Origin: an uncultured Robiginitomaculum sp.
Lineage (GTDB): Bacteria > Pseudomonadota > Alphaproteobacteria > Caulobacterales > Maricaulaceae
Length of the DNA stretch: 64,000 nucleotides
Assembly (NCBI GenBank): GCA_938015875.1
Contig: CALLXE010000017.1
Coordinates: 1-64,000, forward strand
Direction: 5' to 3'
In this document: positions 44,936 through 55,849 of the stretch, piece after piece
Layout of the letters: each line of letters starts with the position of its first letter
Numbering within the stretch: position 1 is the stretch's first letter
Program-made: the position numbers and the translations under genes
Notes under the pieces: model-generated
The model's input: the letters and a program-made list of their open reading frames with translations, nothing else
What the model was told of the DNA's origin: nothing
Database searches by the model: none

Positions 44936-45490
44936 TTGAAAACGAAAACCGACATGGATGCCCGCATCCTCGCCATTGCAGAGCCTTTAGCTGACGATAT
45001 GGGCTATGATATCGTGCGCGTGCGCGTCATGGCCAATAAACGCACCACGGTTCAGATTATGGCAGAGCGAAAATCTGACGGCACAATGAAAGTTGAAGAT
45101 TGCGCCAAGCTGTCCCGCGAACTGTCTGCCGTATTGGAAGTCGAAGACCCATTGCGCGACCCTTACGCCCTTGAAGTGTCATCACCCGGCGTTGACCGCC
45201 CCCTGACAAGCCTTGAGCAATTTGCGCGCTATGAAGGATTTGAAGTCAAGATCGAGCTTGATCGCCTGGTTGAAGGGCGCAAACGCTTTCGCGGAACGCT
45301 GGCCGGAAATGACGGCGACATGATCGGCATTGATTTGGACGATGAAGACCAGACGGCCTTCATTCCGTTTGAGTGGATGGCCGAGGCAAAAATCATCGTC
45401 ACCGACGAAATGATCGAAGCCATACAGGAACAACGGGCTCTTGAAAAACAAGACCCGGCAAATTTAAAACAAGAAAATTTCGACGTTTAG
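44936..45490 (+). CDS. rimP: Ribosome maturation factor RimP
   Basis: 184 residues. It assists 30S subunit assembly. N-terminal RimP domain with VRVRVMANKRTTVQIMAERK and the strongly conserved EVSSPGVDRPL, and a C-terminal SH3-like domain (FRGTLAGNDGDMIGIDL). The start is TTG at 44936, 5 bases after AGAGAAG; an ATG at 44954 would shorten it by six residues. It opens the rimP-nusA-ylxR-infB operon. Confidence 0.93.
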   Translation: MKTKTDMDARILAIAEPLADDMGYDIVRVRVMANKRTTVQIMAERKSDGTMKVEDCAKLSRELSAVLEVEDPLRDPYALEVSSPGVDRPLTSLEQFARYEGFEVKIELDRLVEGRKRFRGTLAGNDGDMIGIDLDDEDQTAFIPFEWMAEAKIIVTDEMIEAIQEQRALEKQDPANLKQENFDV

Positions 45491-45538
45491 ACATTAAGAA
45501 AGGCCCCCTGATTTATTGGGGGCGAAAAGGAGAGCCTC

Positions 45539-47194
45539 ATGGCAGCAACAGGTATAAGTGCAAACCGTTTAGAGCTTTTGCAAATCGCAAACGCGGTCGC
45601 GCAGGAAAAATCTATCGATAAATCAATCGTCCTTGAGGCAATTGAAGAGGCGATTCAAAAAGCGGCGAAATCACGCTATGGCAGCGAGAACGATATTCGC
45701 GCCACGCTTGACCCTGTGACCGGTGAAATGGATTTGAAAAAAGTCATTACCGTTGTTGCCGAAGTTGAAAACGATTCGACGGAAGTCGGCCTTCTGACCG
45801 CCCAGCTTGATAATCCTGACGCGCAAATCGGAGACGAAATTTCCGAAGCCTTGCCGCCGATTGAATTTGGCCGCGTTGCCTCTCAAACTGCCAAACAGGT
45901 TATCATGCAAAAAGTTCGCGACGCAGAACGTGAGCGCCAGTTCCTTGAGTATAAAGACCGCGTCGGCGAGATCATTAACGGCATCGTTAAGCGCGTTGAG
46001 TATGGCCACATCATTGTTGACTTGGGCCGCGCCGAAGGCGTTATCCGCCGCGAGCAGGCTCTGCCGCGCGAGAACGTGAAAAACGGCGATCGCATCCGCG
46101 CTTATATTTATGACGTGCGCCAGGAAATTCGCGGCAGCCAAATCTTCCTGTCCCGCGCTCATCCGCAATTTATGGCGCAATTGTTTGCCCAAGAAGTTCC
46201 GGAAGTTTACGACGGCATTATTGAAATCGTTGCCGTAGCCCGTGACCCGGGCTCACGCGCAAAAATCGGCGTGCGCTCCAATGACGGCTCTATTGACCCT
46301 GTCGGCGCCTGCGTCGGTATGCGCGGCTCTCGCGTTCAGGCCGTGGTCAACGAGCTTCAGGGCGAGCGTATCGACATCATTCCTTATAACGATGACGCCG
46401 CGACGTTTATTGTCAACGCCCTGCAGCCGGCCGAAGTCGCCAAGGTTGTCATGGACGAGCAAAACGTCCGCATTGAAGTTGTTGTCCCCGACGATCAGCT
46501 GTCTCTGGCGATCGGTCGCCGCGGCCAAAACGTGCGCCTTGCATCACAACTGTCCGGCTGGGCCATTGATATTATGACGGAAGAACAAGAATCCGAACGT
46601 CGCCAAAAAGAGTTTCAAGAGAAATCTGAGCTGTTTATGGAAGCGCTGGATGTGGACGAAATGATCGCCCAGCTTCTGGTCTCCGAAGGCTTTGAAACCC
46701 TCACAGAAGTCGGTTACGTTGCCCAAGACGAGTTGGCCTCAATTGACGGCTTTGATGACGATACAGCCGAAGAGCTGCAGGCCCGCGCCCGTGAGTTCCT
46801 TGAGAAACAAGCCAAAGAGCAAGACGCAGCCCGTAAGAAAGCCGGCGTTGAAGACAGTGTTTTGGAAATCGAAGGCGTCACTTTGGCCATGTCTGTTATC
46901 TTTGGTAACAATGACATCAAAACCGTTGAAGACGTGGCGGGCCTTGTCCCGGATGATCTTTTGGGTTGGGACGAAGTGAAGGACGGCGAAACCGTCCACG
47001 AAGCCGGCATGATTGAGCATATGGGTATGGCGGCTGAAGACGCGCAAATGCTCATTATGCAAGCCCGCGTTAAAGCCGGCTGGATTGACGCTTCTGCGCT
47101 CGAAGAGCCTGAAGAAGAAGAGGCTGAAGGTGAAGACGGCGAAACCACAGCGTCCGAAGGTGCAGCACTGGCAGATGAGGTCTTTCAGGCTTAA
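45539..47194 (+). CDS. nusA: Transcription termination/antitermination factor NusA
   Basis: 551 residues. N-terminal RNA polymerase-binding domain (about 1-135), S1 domain ([20 protein letters not shown]), KH domains ([21 protein letters not shown] and [14 protein letters not shown]), and two C-terminal acidic repeats with helix-hairpin-helix motifs. The very acidic tail ([12 protein letters not shown]) is common in alphaproteobacterial NusA. It affects pausing, termination and antitermination. It starts 48 bases after rimP behind AAGGAGAG. Confidence 0.96.
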   Translation: MAATGISANRLELLQIANAVAQEKSIDKSIVLEAIEEAIQKAAKSRYGSENDIRATLDPVTGEMDLKKVITVVAEVENDSTEVGLLTAQLDNPDAQIGDEISEALPPIEFGRVASQTAKQVIMQKVRDAERERQFLEYKDRVGEIINGIVKRVEYGHIIVDLGRAEGVIRREQALPRENVKNGDRIRAYIYDVRQEIRGSQIFLSRAHPQFMAQLFAQEVPEVYDGIIEIVAVARDPGSRAKIGVRSNDGSIDPVGACVGMRGSRVQAVVNELQGERIDIIPYNDDAATFIVNALQPAEVAKVVMDEQNVRIEVVVPDDQLSLAIGRRGQNVRLASQLSGWAIDIMTEEQESERRQKEFQEKSELFMEALDVDEMIAQLLVSEGFETLTEVGYVAQDELASIDGFDDDTAEELQARAREFLEKQAKEQDAARKKAGVEDSVLEIEGVTLAMSVIFGNNDIKTVEDVAGLVPDDLLGWDEVKDGETVHEAGMIEHMGMAAEDAQMLIMQARVKAGWIDASALEEPEEEEAEGEDGETTASEGAALADEVFQA

Positions 47195-47196
47195 TA

Positions 47197-47907
47197 ATGA
47201 CAAATGCGGCCCCATCTTGTGAAGACAGTTCTGATTTAAGCGCGCTTGAATCAGGCAGTCGCGGCGCGAAGTTTCGCGAACGCCGCGACATCGTCACCGG
47301 AGCCGTTATGGATGAGCCAAAGCTTATCCGCTTTGTTATCGGCCCGGGCGGCCTTGTCGTGCCGGATATTGCCGCCAAATTGCCCGGCCGGGGCATTTGG
47401 GTCGCCGCTGACCGGGTCAGCGTTGACACAGCGATAAAAAAGGGCGCGTTTTCGCGCTCTGCCAAAACCAAGGCGATTGCGCCGGATGATTTGGCCGATC
47501 AGGTTGACGCCTTGCTCGCGCGGTCCGTATTGGGCCTTATGGGCATGGCTAATCGCAGCGGCCAAATCGAGAGCGGATTTGACAAGGTTCGCGCTTACAT
47601 TCAGGTCGACCCGCCGGCTTGGCGGATCTGTGCCAAAGAGGCCGCGCGCGACGGCCGTAATAAAATCCGGGTGGCCTCTAAGGCCGCTTGGGAAGCCACG
47701 CCGCTGATCGCGTGCTTTGGCTCTGATGAACTGGGCAAGGCTTTGGGACGCGAAGACGTGACCCACGCCGTTTTAAAGCCCGGTCGGTTGGCCAAAAAAT
47801 TTAAAGTCGAAGCTCGCCGCCTTGGCGGATTTCGCGCCCTTATCCCAAGCGATTGGGAGACCGAACTTGAAGACGCAAAAAGCCTTATGAGCCCTTTGCG
47901 TAATTGA
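47197..47907 (+). CDS. ylxR: YlxR-family RNA-binding protein with L7Ae-like C-terminus
   Basis: 236 residues. The N-terminal YlxR/DUF448 domain contains KLIRFVIGPGGLVVPDIAAKLPGRGIWV; the C-terminal half (RNKIRVASKAAWEATPLIACFG, LGKALGREDVTHAVLKPG) resembles the L7Ae/L30e-like domain often fused in alphaproteobacteria. It sits 2 bases after nusA. YlxR proteins bind RNA or RNA polymerase; a regulatory role in transcription-translation coupling is inferred. Confidence 0.9.
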   Translation: MTNAAPSCEDSSDLSALESGSRGAKFRERRDIVTGAVMDEPKLIRFVIGPGGLVVPDIAAKLPGRGIWVAADRVSVDTAIKKGAFSRSAKTKAIAPDDLADQVDALLARSVLGLMGMANRSGQIESGFDKVRAYIQVDPPAWRICAKEAARDGRNKIRVASKAAWEATPLIACFGSDELGKALGREDVTHAVLKPGRLAKKFKVEARRLGGFRALIPSDWETELEDAKSLMSPLRN

Positions 47908-47997
47908 GTTGATTATTAAGCAAGCGGCGTTAGGTTACGCCGATTATTGAAAATCCCGTTTACGGGCCGGTGAGATGAAAGCCGGATGAAAGACATT

Positions 47998-50580
47998 ATG
48001 AGCGATACGAACGATAAAGACGGTAAATCATCTGCAGGCGGACGCCGTCCCCTGAGCCTTAAGCCATCCGGCGGCACTGTCCGCCAGAGCTTTTCTCATG
48101 GGCGCAGCAAGGCCGTTGTTGTTGAAAAGAAAAAGCGGCGCATCATTGGCGGGCCGGGCGTTACGCCTGCGACCGAGCCGGAGAGCAAAGCTGCCGGCAA
48201 GCCGGCGGCGAAAGCTGTTGACGTCGATGCGATCAACGCCCGCAAGCTTGGTCTGTCCAAAGCGGAATATGTAAAGCGTAAAGTCGCCGTTGAAGCGGCT
48301 CAGGCTGCGGCCGGCAAACGCGAAGCGGAAAAAGAAGCCGCTGAAACCGAACGCCAGCAGCGCGCCAAAGAAGAGCAGATTGCTCTGGAGCGTAAGCAGC
48401 AGCAGGACGAAGAGTCTGCCGCCGCGATCAAAGAGGCCGAAGCCCGCGCCGCCGATAACAAGGCCGCGTCTGACGCCGTTGCTCCGCCGGAAGAGCCAAA
48501 GAAGAAAGTTTCCGCCCGCGGAACCAGCGCTCTGACGGGACGCAGCGAACCGACCCCGGAACTTGTTGCCAAGAAAAAGGCTGAAAGCCCTGCGCGCAGC
48601 GTCGCTGACATGGGTGGCCGTGTAAAACGCGCCAAGACCGATGATAATAAATCCCGCAGCTCCGGCAAAGGCGAGCCTAAGCGCCGCCGCGGGAAGCTGA
48701 CCATTGTTTCGGCTCTGGCCGGCAATGAAGATCGTCAACGCTCGCTCGCCTCCGTAAAGCGCGCACGTCAACGCGAAAAAGATCGCCGGGGCGGCGGGGC
48801 CACGACTAAAGAAAAAGTCATGCGCGAAGTTGTCATTCCGGAGGCCATTACGGTCGCCGATCTGGCCAACCGTATGACCGAGCGCGCCGCTGATGTTGTG
48901 AAATACCTGATGAAACAGGGCACAATGGCGAAAATGAATGATGTACTGGATCCGGATACGGCCCAGTTGATCGTGGAAGATTTCGGCCATACCGTTAAAC
49001 GCGTGGCAGAGTCTGATGTCGAGGATGTCTTTATTCTTGATGATGACGACACGCCGGAAGATATGACGCCGCGCGCACCTGTGATCGCGATTATGGGCCA
49101 TGTTGATCACGGTAAGACATCCCTGCTTGATGCTCTGCGTACGACAGACGTGGCGGCAGGCGAAGCCGGCGGGATTACCCAGCATATCGGTGCTTATCAG
49201 TTGCAACTGAAATCAGGCCAAAAACTGACCGTTCTTGATACACCGGGACATGCCGCATTCTCTGAGATGCGGACCCGCGGCGCTGCTGCTGTGGATATTG
49301 TTATCCTGGTTGTCGCCGCCGATGACGGCATCATGCCGCAAACCATCGAGTCGATTAAGCATGCCCGCGCAGCCGAAACGCCGATTATTGTGGCGATCAA
49401 TAAAATGGATGTCCCGGGAGCCGATCCGAAAAAAGTCGAAATGGATCTTTTGCAGCATGATATTGTTGTCGAAGCCATGTCCGGCGATGTTCAAACCGTT
49501 GAGGTTTCAGCAAAAGCCAAGACCGGTCTGACCGAGCTGACCGACGCGATTATGCTACAGGCTGAAATTCTTGATTTGAAAGCCAATGCCAAACGCGACG
49601 CGGACGGCCTTGTCATCGAATCCAAGATCGAAAAAGGCCGCGGCCCTGTCTCCACCATGCTTGTGAAGCGCGGCACCTTGAAGCGCGGCGATATTGTTGT
49701 GGCAGGCGATTTCTGGGGTAAAGCCAAAGCGCTGCTCGACGAGCGTAACGCGCAGCTGAAAACAGCGACGCCCTCACAACCTGTCGAAGTCATGGGTCTG
49801 GACGGTGCACCTGCGCCGGGCGAGCCGTTTATCGTGGTTGAAAGCGAAGGCAAAGCCCGCGAGATTACGGAATATCGTCAACGCAAGCGCCGCCAATCAG
49901 CAAGCACGCCGAACGCGTCTGCTTCTATGGAAACGCTCATGGCGCGCCTGCAAGATAAATCAACGTCGGAATTCCCGATGCTGGTTAAAGGCGATGTTCA
50001 GGGCTCTGTTGAAGCCATTAAATCTTCCGTTGAAGGTCTGGGTAATGATGAAGTGAAAGCCCGCGTTATTCATTCCGGCGCCGGCGGCATCTCCGAGAGC
50101 GATATTATGCTGGCCAAAGCCTCGCAGGCTCCGGTTATCGCGTTTAACGTTCGGGCCAATCGCCAAGCCAAGGATTTGGCCGAGCGCGAGGGCGTAGAAA
50201 TTCGCTACTACTCAATCATCTATGATTTGATTGACGATGTGAAAGGCGTGCTCGAGGGCATGTTGTCACCGGAGCGGGTTGAAACCTTCCTCGGTTACGC
50301 CAAAGTGCTCGAAGTCTTCGATATTTCCAAGCTGGGCAATATTGCCGGCTGTATTATCACCGAAGGTAAGGTTGAGCGCGGTTCCGGCGTGCGCTTGCTG
50401 CGAGACGATGTGGTTATCCATGAGGGCGAGCTGTCAACGCTCAAACGCTTTAAAGACGAAGTGTCTTCCGTTGTCTCCGGCACGGAATGCGGTATGGGCT
50501 TTAAAGGGTATCACGATATCCGCAAGGGTGACCAAATTGAGTGTTTCAGCGTCGCGTTCAAAGACCGCACACTGGATTAA
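47998..50580 (+). CDS. infB: Translation initiation factor IF-2
   Basis: About 860 residues. The ATG at 47998 gives the common N-terminus MSDTNDKDG; an in-frame ATG at 47986 would add four residues, and neither has a clear ribosome-binding site. A long basic, Ala/Lys/Glu-rich N-terminal region (to about 270) with coiled-coil character precedes the IF2_N domain. The GTPase has G1 [10 protein letters not shown]3 DTPGH and G4 NKMD, followed by the beta-barrel domains and the C-terminal fMet-tRNA-binding domain. It positions initiator tRNA on the 30S ribosome. Confidence 0.95.
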   Translation: MSDTNDKDGKSSAGGRRPLSLKPSGGTVRQSFSHGRSKAVVVEKKKRRIIGGPGVTPATEPESKAAGKPAAKAVDVDAINARKLGLSKAEYVKRKVAVEAAQAAAGKREAEKEAAETERQQRAKEEQIALERKQQQDEESAAAIKEAEARAADNKAASDAVAPPEEPKKKVSARGTSALTGRSEPTPELVAKKKAESPARSVADMGGRVKRAKTDDNKSRSSGKGEPKRRRGKLTIVSALAGNEDRQRSLASVKRARQREKDRRGGGATTKEKVMREVVIPEAITVADLANRMTERAADVVKYLMKQGTMAKMNDVLDPDTAQLIVEDFGHTVKRVAESDVEDVFILDDDDTPEDMTPRAPVIAIMGHVDHGKTSLLDALRTTDVAAGEAGGITQHIGAYQLQLKSGQKLTVLDTPGHAAFSEMRTRGAAAVDIVILVVAADDGIMPQTIESIKHARAAETPIIVAINKMDVPGADPKKVEMDLLQHDIVVEAMSGDVQTVEVSAKAKTGLTELTDAIMLQAEILDLKANAKRDADGLVIESKIEKGRGPVSTMLVKRGTLKRGDIVVAGDFWGKAKALLDERNAQLKTATPSQPVEVMGLDGAPAPGEPFIVVESEGKAREITEYRQRKRRQSASTPNASASMETLMARLQDKSTSEFPMLVKGDVQGSVEAIKSSVEGLGNDEVKARVIHSGAGGISESDIMLAKASQAPVIAFNVRANRQAKDLAEREGVEIRYYSIIYDLIDDVKGVLEGMLSPERVETFLGYAKVLEVFDISKLGNIAGCIITEGKVERGSGVRLLRDDVVIHEGELSTLKRFKDEVSSVVSGTECGMGFKGYHDIRKGDQIECFSVAFKDRTLD

Positions 50581-50606
50581 ATAATCGCGCCTTGCGCTGA
50601 AGTTTC

Positions 50607-50637
50607 GCCGTCATCGCTATGCGGTGGCGGCATTTTT
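50607..50637 (+). terminator. Terminator-like hairpin between infB and rbfA
   Basis: 11-bp stem (GCCGTCATCGC at 50607-50617 with GCGGTGGCGGC at 50621-50631, two G-T pairs) followed by ATTTTTA. The loop is only three bases. Located between infB and rbfA on the plus strand, it may reduce read-through or be a partial terminator. Confidence 0.5.
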
Positions 50638-50652
50638 ATAAGAAAGACTATC

Positions 50653-51060
50653 ATGGCCAAACATAAAGCCCCGTCACAACGTCAACTGCGCGCCGGTGAA
50701 CTCGTGCGCCGCGCCGTTGTTGATATTATTGCGCAGAGCAGTTTTCGGGATCCGGATTTGCAAAACGTCTCCGTGACCATATCCGAAGTGCGTACCTCGC
50801 CGGATATGAAACACGCGACCGTTTTCTGCGCGCCGCTTTTAACGACGGGGTCTGATCCCGACGGTTTGGAGCGCACTGTTGCCGCGCTTAAACGCAGCGC
50901 GTCATTTATCCGCGGGAAGCTGGGTAAAGAGATGGAAATGAAGTTTACGCCGCGCCTGCATTTTGTCGCCGATGAAAGTTTTGATGTCGCCTCTGATATG
51001 GCAAGTCTTTTAGCGCGTCCGGAGGTCGCCCGCGACCTTGCGCGCGACGAAGAAGAATAG
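50653..51060 (+). CDS. rbfA: Ribosome-binding factor A
   Basis: 135 residues. RbfA is a KH-type protein needed for 16S rRNA maturation and cold adaptation. The motifs RQLRAGELVRRAVVDII, VTISEVRTSPDMKHATVF and LHFVADESFD are clear. The usual downstream gene truB is not adjacent; a convergent scaffold-protein gene follows 2 bases later. Confidence 0.94.
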   Translation: MAKHKAPSQRQLRAGELVRRAVVDIIAQSSFRDPDLQNVSVTISEVRTSPDMKHATVFCAPLLTTGSDPDGLERTVAALKRSASFIRGKLGKEMEMKFTPRLHFVADESFDVASDMASLLARPEVARDLARDEEE

Positions 51061-51062
51061 GC

Positions 51063-51497
51063 TCAGCCGCCGTTTTTTTTCAGGCATAAGGCCATCGCCT
51101 CTACGGCGCCGTCCCATGCCAGCAGGGTGCTTTGGTGGCGGGCCGGGTAATCCGCTACGCCGGATAATAATGTCAGATCAGAAAACCGGCCTTCAGGGGC
51201 GGTCCCGCCCTCTTTCAGCATAGCCCGCAGCGCGTCCCGGGCCCGCGTAACATCTTCCAAATTTGCGCCTATAATGCCGGCTTTTAGGATCGCCGCGCTC
51301 GCTTGACCCAGAGCGCAAGCCTGAACCCGCAGAGCGCATTCTGTCACAAACCCGCCGTCCATATTAACATCGATTTCCAGCTCTGAGCCGCACAGCTTAG
51401 CAACGACGCGCGCCCGCCCGCAAAGATCCGGCAGAGCTTCATTACGAAGCGCCGAGGCAAGGGTCAGAATATCCGTATTGTAAAGTGCGCCGAGCAT
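51063..51497 (-). CDS. IscU/NifU-like iron-sulfur scaffold protein
   Basis: 144 residues. It is an IscU-like fold protein of the alphaproteobacterial type: start YNTDILTLASALR, then the cysteine in KLCGSE and the CALGQASAAI motif near residue 80. A third site in the usual IscU series is not obvious, so it may be an accessory scaffold rather than the main IscU. Its neighbour Edd needs a [4Fe-4S] cluster, but co-operation is not shown. It ends 2 bases from the convergent rbfA. Confidence 0.85.
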   Translation of the reverse strand: MLGALYNTDILTLASALRNEALPDLCGRARVVAKLCGSELEIDVNMDGGFVTECALRVQACALGQASAAILKAGIIGANLEDVTRARDALRAMLKEGGTAPEGRFSDLTLLSGVADYPARHQSTLLAWDGAVEAMALCLKKNGG

Positions 51498-51542
51498 AGA
51501 GCGTATATAAGGACGGTTGCCTGCAAATGCCGGCCCTGAATT

Positions 51543-53357
51543 TTACAGCCAGCCTAAAACGCTTGCGCCCTCTTCAGCGCCCGAGATAACCGCCCTTTGA
51601 TTGGCAAACATATTCATGCCGAGCGCGGCATTATCATGCACCGGCGCAGGAGCGCGTGAGCGTGTTTCCATATCAGCCAAGACATCGAGCGTCCCTTTGG
51701 TCGCGTCAAGACGCACCATATCGCCGTCCTGAATATAGGCGAGCGGGCCGCCGTGCAGCGCTTCGGGGCACATGTGAATAGCGGCAGGGACTTTGCCGGA
51801 TGCGCCGGACATGCGCCCGTCGGTGACCAGCGCAACCTTAAAGCCGCGGTCCTGCAAAAGTCCCAGGACAGGGGTGAGTTTATGCAGCTCCGGCATGCCG
51901 TTGGCCGCCGGACCTTGGAAGCGAATGACGGCAATCATATCCTGATCACAGGTTCCGGCTTCAAAGGCTGCCATCAAATCATTTTGATCATCAAAAACCC
52001 GGGCCGGGGCTTCGATGACATGGAACTCGCGCTTGACTGCAGAAATTTTCATCACGCCACGTCCCAGATTACCCTCCATGAGTGCAAGCCCGCCATCCGG
52101 CCGAAACGGCACTTTAACTGTTGCCAGAATTTCGGGATCACCACTGGTAACCGGCGCTTTCTCATAAGTAATCTCGCCGGAGGCGTCGAGTTTAGGCTCA
52201 TGCGTGTAAGGCTCCAAACCTTTACCGCCGGCAACAGTGACCACATCATTATGCAGCAAGCCCTCAGACAGCAATTCTCCGATAAGGTAACCCATACCGC
52301 CCGCCGCATGGAAATGGTTCACATCCGCCAGGCCGTTCGGGTAAATTTTTGAAATTAAGGGCACGGCGTGAGACATGTCGCTCATATCATCCCAATTGAT
52401 AATAATCCCGGCCGCGCGCGCCATTGCAATCAAATGGATCGCCAGATTTGTCGATCCGCCGGTTGCCATAAGGCCGGCAATACCGTTGACGATGGCTTTT
52501 TCCGTAATCACGTCAGCTGCCGGCGTGAATTCACGGCCCATAGCCGTAATTCGGGCAGCGCGCTTGGCCGTTAAACCGGTCATCGCTTCACGCAGCGGCG
52601 TATTCGGATTGATAAAACTGCTGCCCGGTAATTGCAGACCCATTATCTCCATGAGCATTTGATTGGTATTGGCTGTGCCGTAAAATGTGCACGTGCCGGC
52701 GCTGTGATAGCTGGCAGCCTCGGCTTTGAGCAGTTCATCACGGCCGACTTTACCCTCGGCAAATAGTTGGCGTATCCGCGCTTTTTCAGAATTGGGCAGT
52801 CCCGATGGCATCGGCCCGGCAGGAGCAAAAATCGCCGGAAGCCAACCAAAGCGCAGCGCGCCCATGACCAGACCCGGCACGATTTTATCACACACACCCA
52901 AATGAACAGCCGCATCAAATGTATCATGAGACAGGGCCACAGCCGTCGACATCGCGATCACGTCCCGCGATAAAAGCGACAATTCCATGCCGTCCTGACC
53001 TTGGGTAACGCCGTCACACATAGCCGGCGTACCGCCCGCAACTTGCGCCGTGGCGCCGGCCTTACGCGCGGCGGCTTTTATAATGTTGGGATAAGTCTCA
53101 AACGGCTGATGGGCCGAAAGCATGTCATTAAAAGACGTGACAATCCCCAAATTTGGCCACGTATTGCCAAACAGGCTTTGTTTATCGTGAACCGGGCAGG
53201 CCGCCGTTGCATGGGCCAGATTGCCTTCGGTCAGGCGAACGCGGCGCGGCCCGTCGCGATATTGGCTTTTCACCGCCGCCATATAAGCGGAGCGGGTCGG
53301 TTTTGAGCGCTCAATAATACGGGCGGTAATATCGGCAATTTTTGGCGTTACTGTCAT
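51543..53357 (-). CDS. edd: 6-phosphogluconate dehydratase
   Basis: 604 residues. First committed Entner-Doudoroff enzyme: 6-phosphogluconate to 2-keto-3-deoxy-6-phosphogluconate. An IlvD/Edd dehydratase with the [4Fe-4S] cysteines in CPVHDKQ (near 55), GVCDKIVPG and [15 protein letters not shown], and [14 protein letters not shown] near the C-terminus. Last gene of the zwf-pgl-edd operon, 13 bases after pgl. The aldolase Eda is not in the window. Confidence 0.96.
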   Translation of the reverse strand: MTVTPKIADITARIIERSKPTRSAYMAAVKSQYRDGPRRVRLTEGNLAHATAACPVHDKQSLFGNTWPNLGIVTSFNDMLSAHQPFETYPNIIKAAARKAGATAQVAGGTPAMCDGVTQGQDGMELSLLSRDVIAMSTAVALSHDTFDAAVHLGVCDKIVPGLVMGALRFGWLPAIFAPAGPMPSGLPNSEKARIRQLFAEGKVGRDELLKAEAASYHSAGTCTFYGTANTNQMLMEIMGLQLPGSSFINPNTPLREAMTGLTAKRAARITAMGREFTPAADVITEKAIVNGIAGLMATGGSTNLAIHLIAMARAAGIIINWDDMSDMSHAVPLISKIYPNGLADVNHFHAAGGMGYLIGELLSEGLLHNDVVTVAGGKGLEPYTHEPKLDASGEITYEKAPVTSGDPEILATVKVPFRPDGGLALMEGNLGRGVMKISAVKREFHVIEAPARVFDDQNDLMAAFEAGTCDQDMIAVIRFQGPAANGMPELHKLTPVLGLLQDRGFKVALVTDGRMSGASGKVPAAIHMCPEALHGGPLAYIQDGDMVRLDATKGTLDVLADMETRSRAPAPVHDNAALGMNMFANQRAVISGAEEGASVLGWL

Positions 53358-53370
53358 GGGGGTGCAGTCC

Positions 53371-54141
53371 TTAATCGGTCAGGATAACGGTAAGTTTTTC
53401 GGCGGCTTCAAGCAGGGCGGCGACCGGCAAGTCTGTCAGATTACCGGCTTCATAATTTTGCATGGCTTTATAGAAAACCTCGCGTTTGGCATCGCCCGGA
53501 ATGAACAGCACGATCATATCTGCTGCCAATATGGCCGGGCGCGTGAGGGTAATGCGGTCTTTTATTTCGCCCGCGCCGTCGCAGCCATGTGCATCAATGG
53601 CCATAACCAATTTGTCAGTGTTCAAATCAAGGGCCTCCGGCAGATCAGGACTGCCCGGGAACCAAGAGGCCGTGTGGCCGTCGCCGCCCATGCCCATGAC
53701 GCAAATATCATAAGGCAGGCCCATAGACAGATAATTTGCGCTGATGGCCTGCGCGCCGCGCGCGACACGGCCGGCATCATCGCTGTTTACATCATCATTG
53801 GTCATCGGCATGAGCGGCGTATCTTTGGCCTTATGTTGCAAAAGCGCCCCGCGCAGAAAACTTGCATTAGACGCGCTGTGACCTTCGGGAACGCGGCGCT
53901 CATCGATCAGACCGCAAACCACTTGCGCCCAATCCAAATCACATTGTGACAACGCCTCATATACCGGTTTCGGAGATCCGCCGCCGGACAGCATCAGTCG
54001 CGCTGTGCCGCGCTTTTCGATCACCAGATCAAGCTGCGCGCGCAGAATATCGACAGCAAATTCCACAGCCTCTTCCGCTGAGCGGGCACGGGCTATTCTG
54101 TATTGGGGCGCGCCTTGGCTCACCGGCTTGCATCCCACCAT
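53371..54141 (-). CDS. pgl: 6-phosphogluconolactonase
   Basis: 256 residues. It hydrolyses 6-phosphogluconolactone, the product of Zwf. Glucosamine/galactosamine-isomerase-like fold with [36 protein letters not shown] and [17 protein letters not shown]. It overlaps zwf by 22 bases, indicating translational coupling. The first 15 residues before the domain could be shorter if a later start is used. Confidence 0.95.
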   Translation of the reverse strand: MVGCKPVSQGAPQYRIARARSAEEAVEFAVDILRAQLDLVIEKRGTARLMLSGGGSPKPVYEALSQCDLDWAQVVCGLIDERRVPEGHSASNASFLRGALLQHKAKDTPLMPMTNDDVNSDDAGRVARGAQAISANYLSMGLPYDICVMGMGGDGHTASWFPGSPDLPEALDLNTDKLVMAIDAHGCDGAGEIKDRITLTRPAILAADMIVLFIPGDAKREVFYKAMQNYEAGNLTDLPVAALLEAAEKLTVILTD

Positions 54142-55727
54142 TCGCGGCCATCACGATCGATCAAAAGACCGGACGCCAGCGGACCGGTAGAGCCGGCGGG
54201 ATAATCTTTGACGGGCTGCTTTTTCACGGTCCAGGCATCATGAATGGAATCAACCCATCGCCACGCAGCCTCAACTTCATCACGGCGCATAAACAAGGTC
54301 AGGCGTCCGCGCACCACATCCATCAGCAAGCGCTCATAGGCATCGGGATAGCGCGTCGTAAACGCTTCATCATAGGTCAAATCCAGTGGCCAGCTTTTCA
54401 GGCGAAGGCCCCCGGCGCCGGGCTCTTTTATCTCAACCCACAAATTGACGGACTCATCCGGTTGCAGGCGAATAACCAAACGGTTGGCCGATAAATGGGC
54501 GTCTTTGCCAAAGACAGAATGCGGAACGGGTTTAAATTGTACCACGATCTCTGACCAGCGCTGCGCCATACGTTTTCCGGTGCGCAGATAAATCGGAACG
54601 CCCGCCCAGCGCCAATTATCAATCTGGGTTTTCAGAGCCACAAATGTCTCGGTTTCAGTTTCAGAAATATCAGCGGTCTCTGACAGCTCTTCGGTAAAGC
54701 CGGCAACGGCCTCGCCTTCGACGACGCCCGGCGTGTATTGACCACGCACCGTATGAGTGGCTGCTGTTTCGGGCGTGATTTTATGAAGCGCCTGCAAAAC
54801 TTTAATTTTTTCTGTCCGGATATCATCACCGTCCAGCGTGGCCGGGGCCTCCATACAGGTCAGGCACAAAAGCTGGAGCAAATGATTTTGGACCATGTCG
54901 CGCAGTGCGCCTGATTTATTATAATAAGCCTCCCGGCCCGCGACACCGATCGACTCGGCTGCGGTGATTTGAACATGGTCAATATGCTCGCGCGACCAAA
55001 GCGGTTCAAACAGAACATTGGCAAAGCGCAGAACCATGAGATTTTGCACCGTCTCTTTGCCCAGATAATGGTCGATCCGGTAAATCCGATCTTCGTCAAA
55101 AACTTTGCCGACACCATTGTTAATTTTTTCGGCAGACTCAAAATCTTTACCGATTGGTTTTTCAAGCACGACGCGGGACGTGTCCGTCGCCAGACCGGAG
55201 CGTTTCAGTCCCTCACACGTATCTGCGTACATTCCGGGCGGCATGGCCAAATAGAAAATTCGAACGCGATCCTCTTTGCGTCTTTTTTTGTTGGTGTTTT
55301 TCACCTCAGACTTAGCTTGGGTTTTGCAATTTCCTGAGCTGACGGCTGCCTCAAGCGCGGGCCAATCAGCGGCATCATCATAAACATCAATCGATACATA
55401 ATCGACCATGCAACAAAATTCCGCCCAATCATGGTCGTCATAGGCCTCGTCTTTGGCAAATTTTTTGTACGCTTCCGTTATCATTTCCAAATAGGTATCC
55501 CGCGACAGCTTGCTTCGGGAGACGGCTACAATTTTAGATCGGGCATCAAACTGACCGTCGAGAAAACGGTGGTAAAGCGCCGGAATCAATTTACGGCGCG
55601 CCAGATCACCGGTGCCGCCGAATACAACAATTTCAAACGGATTGACCGGGACAAAACCCGAGCCGTCTTTCGCTTTGCTGACCTTCGCCGCAGCGTGGGC
55701 CTGTTTTGCATTGGTATTGGCAGTCAT
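54120..55727 (-). CDS. zwf: Glucose-6-phosphate 1-dehydrogenase
   Basis: 535 residues, slightly longer than typical because of a Lys/Ala-rich N-terminal extension (about 30 residues). NADP-binding loop VFGGTGDLARRKLIPALY, and the active-site motif RIDHYLGKETVQNL with the catalytic His and Lys. It converts glucose-6-phosphate to 6-phosphogluconolactone and makes NADPH. First gene of the operon; a LacI-type operator lies about 80 bases upstream. Confidence 0.97.
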   Translation of the reverse strand: MTANTNAKQAHAAAKVSKAKDGSGFVPVNPFEIVVFGGTGDLARRKLIPALYHRFLDGQFDARSKIVAVSRSKLSRDTYLEMITEAYKKFAKDEAYDDHDWAEFCCMVDYVSIDVYDDAADWPALEAAVSSGNCKTQAKSEVKNTNKKRRKEDRVRIFYLAMPPGMYADTCEGLKRSGLATDTSRVVLEKPIGKDFESAEKINNGVGKVFDEDRIYRIDHYLGKETVQNLMVLRFANVLFEPLWSREHIDHVQITAAESIGVAGREAYYNKSGALRDMVQNHLLQLLCLTCMEAPATLDGDDIRTEKIKVLQALHKITPETAATHTVRGQYTPGVVEGEAVAGFTEELSETADISETETETFVALKTQIDNWRWAGVPIYLRTGKRMAQRWSEIVVQFKPVPHSVFGKDAHLSANRLVIRLQPDESVNLWVEIKEPGAGGLRLKSWPLDLTYDEAFTTRYPDAYERLLMDVVRGRLTLFMRRDEVEAAWRWVDSIHDAWTVKKQPVKDYPAGSTGPLASGLLIDRDGREWWDASR

Positions 55728-55804
55728 AATCTCTCATTTCTTTGCAATCGCGCTTTAATACCGCGCAAATACAATGTCAGTCATTTGGCGTGTGATGGCC
55801 CGGA

Positions 55805-55820
55805 TTGACAGCGCTGTCAA
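55805..55820. promoter_or_regulatory. LacI-type operator upstream of zwf
   Basis: Perfect 16-bp palindrome TTGACAGCGCTGTCAA with a central CG, the standard shape of LacI-family operators. It is between zwf and the 3' end of the LacI-family gene. The same 14-bp core recurs upstream of gap at 56948-56961. A single regulator encoded between the two sites is the obvious ligand-responsive binder. Confidence 0.8.
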
Positions 55821-55849
55821 TATTTCGCTGCCGGATCCGATAGTCGCTG

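Noticed and set aside
48028-49206. A 392-codon minus-strand frame across infB
   Set aside because: It is antisense to well-conserved IF-2 sequence and has no recognisable motifs; a by-product of codon use.
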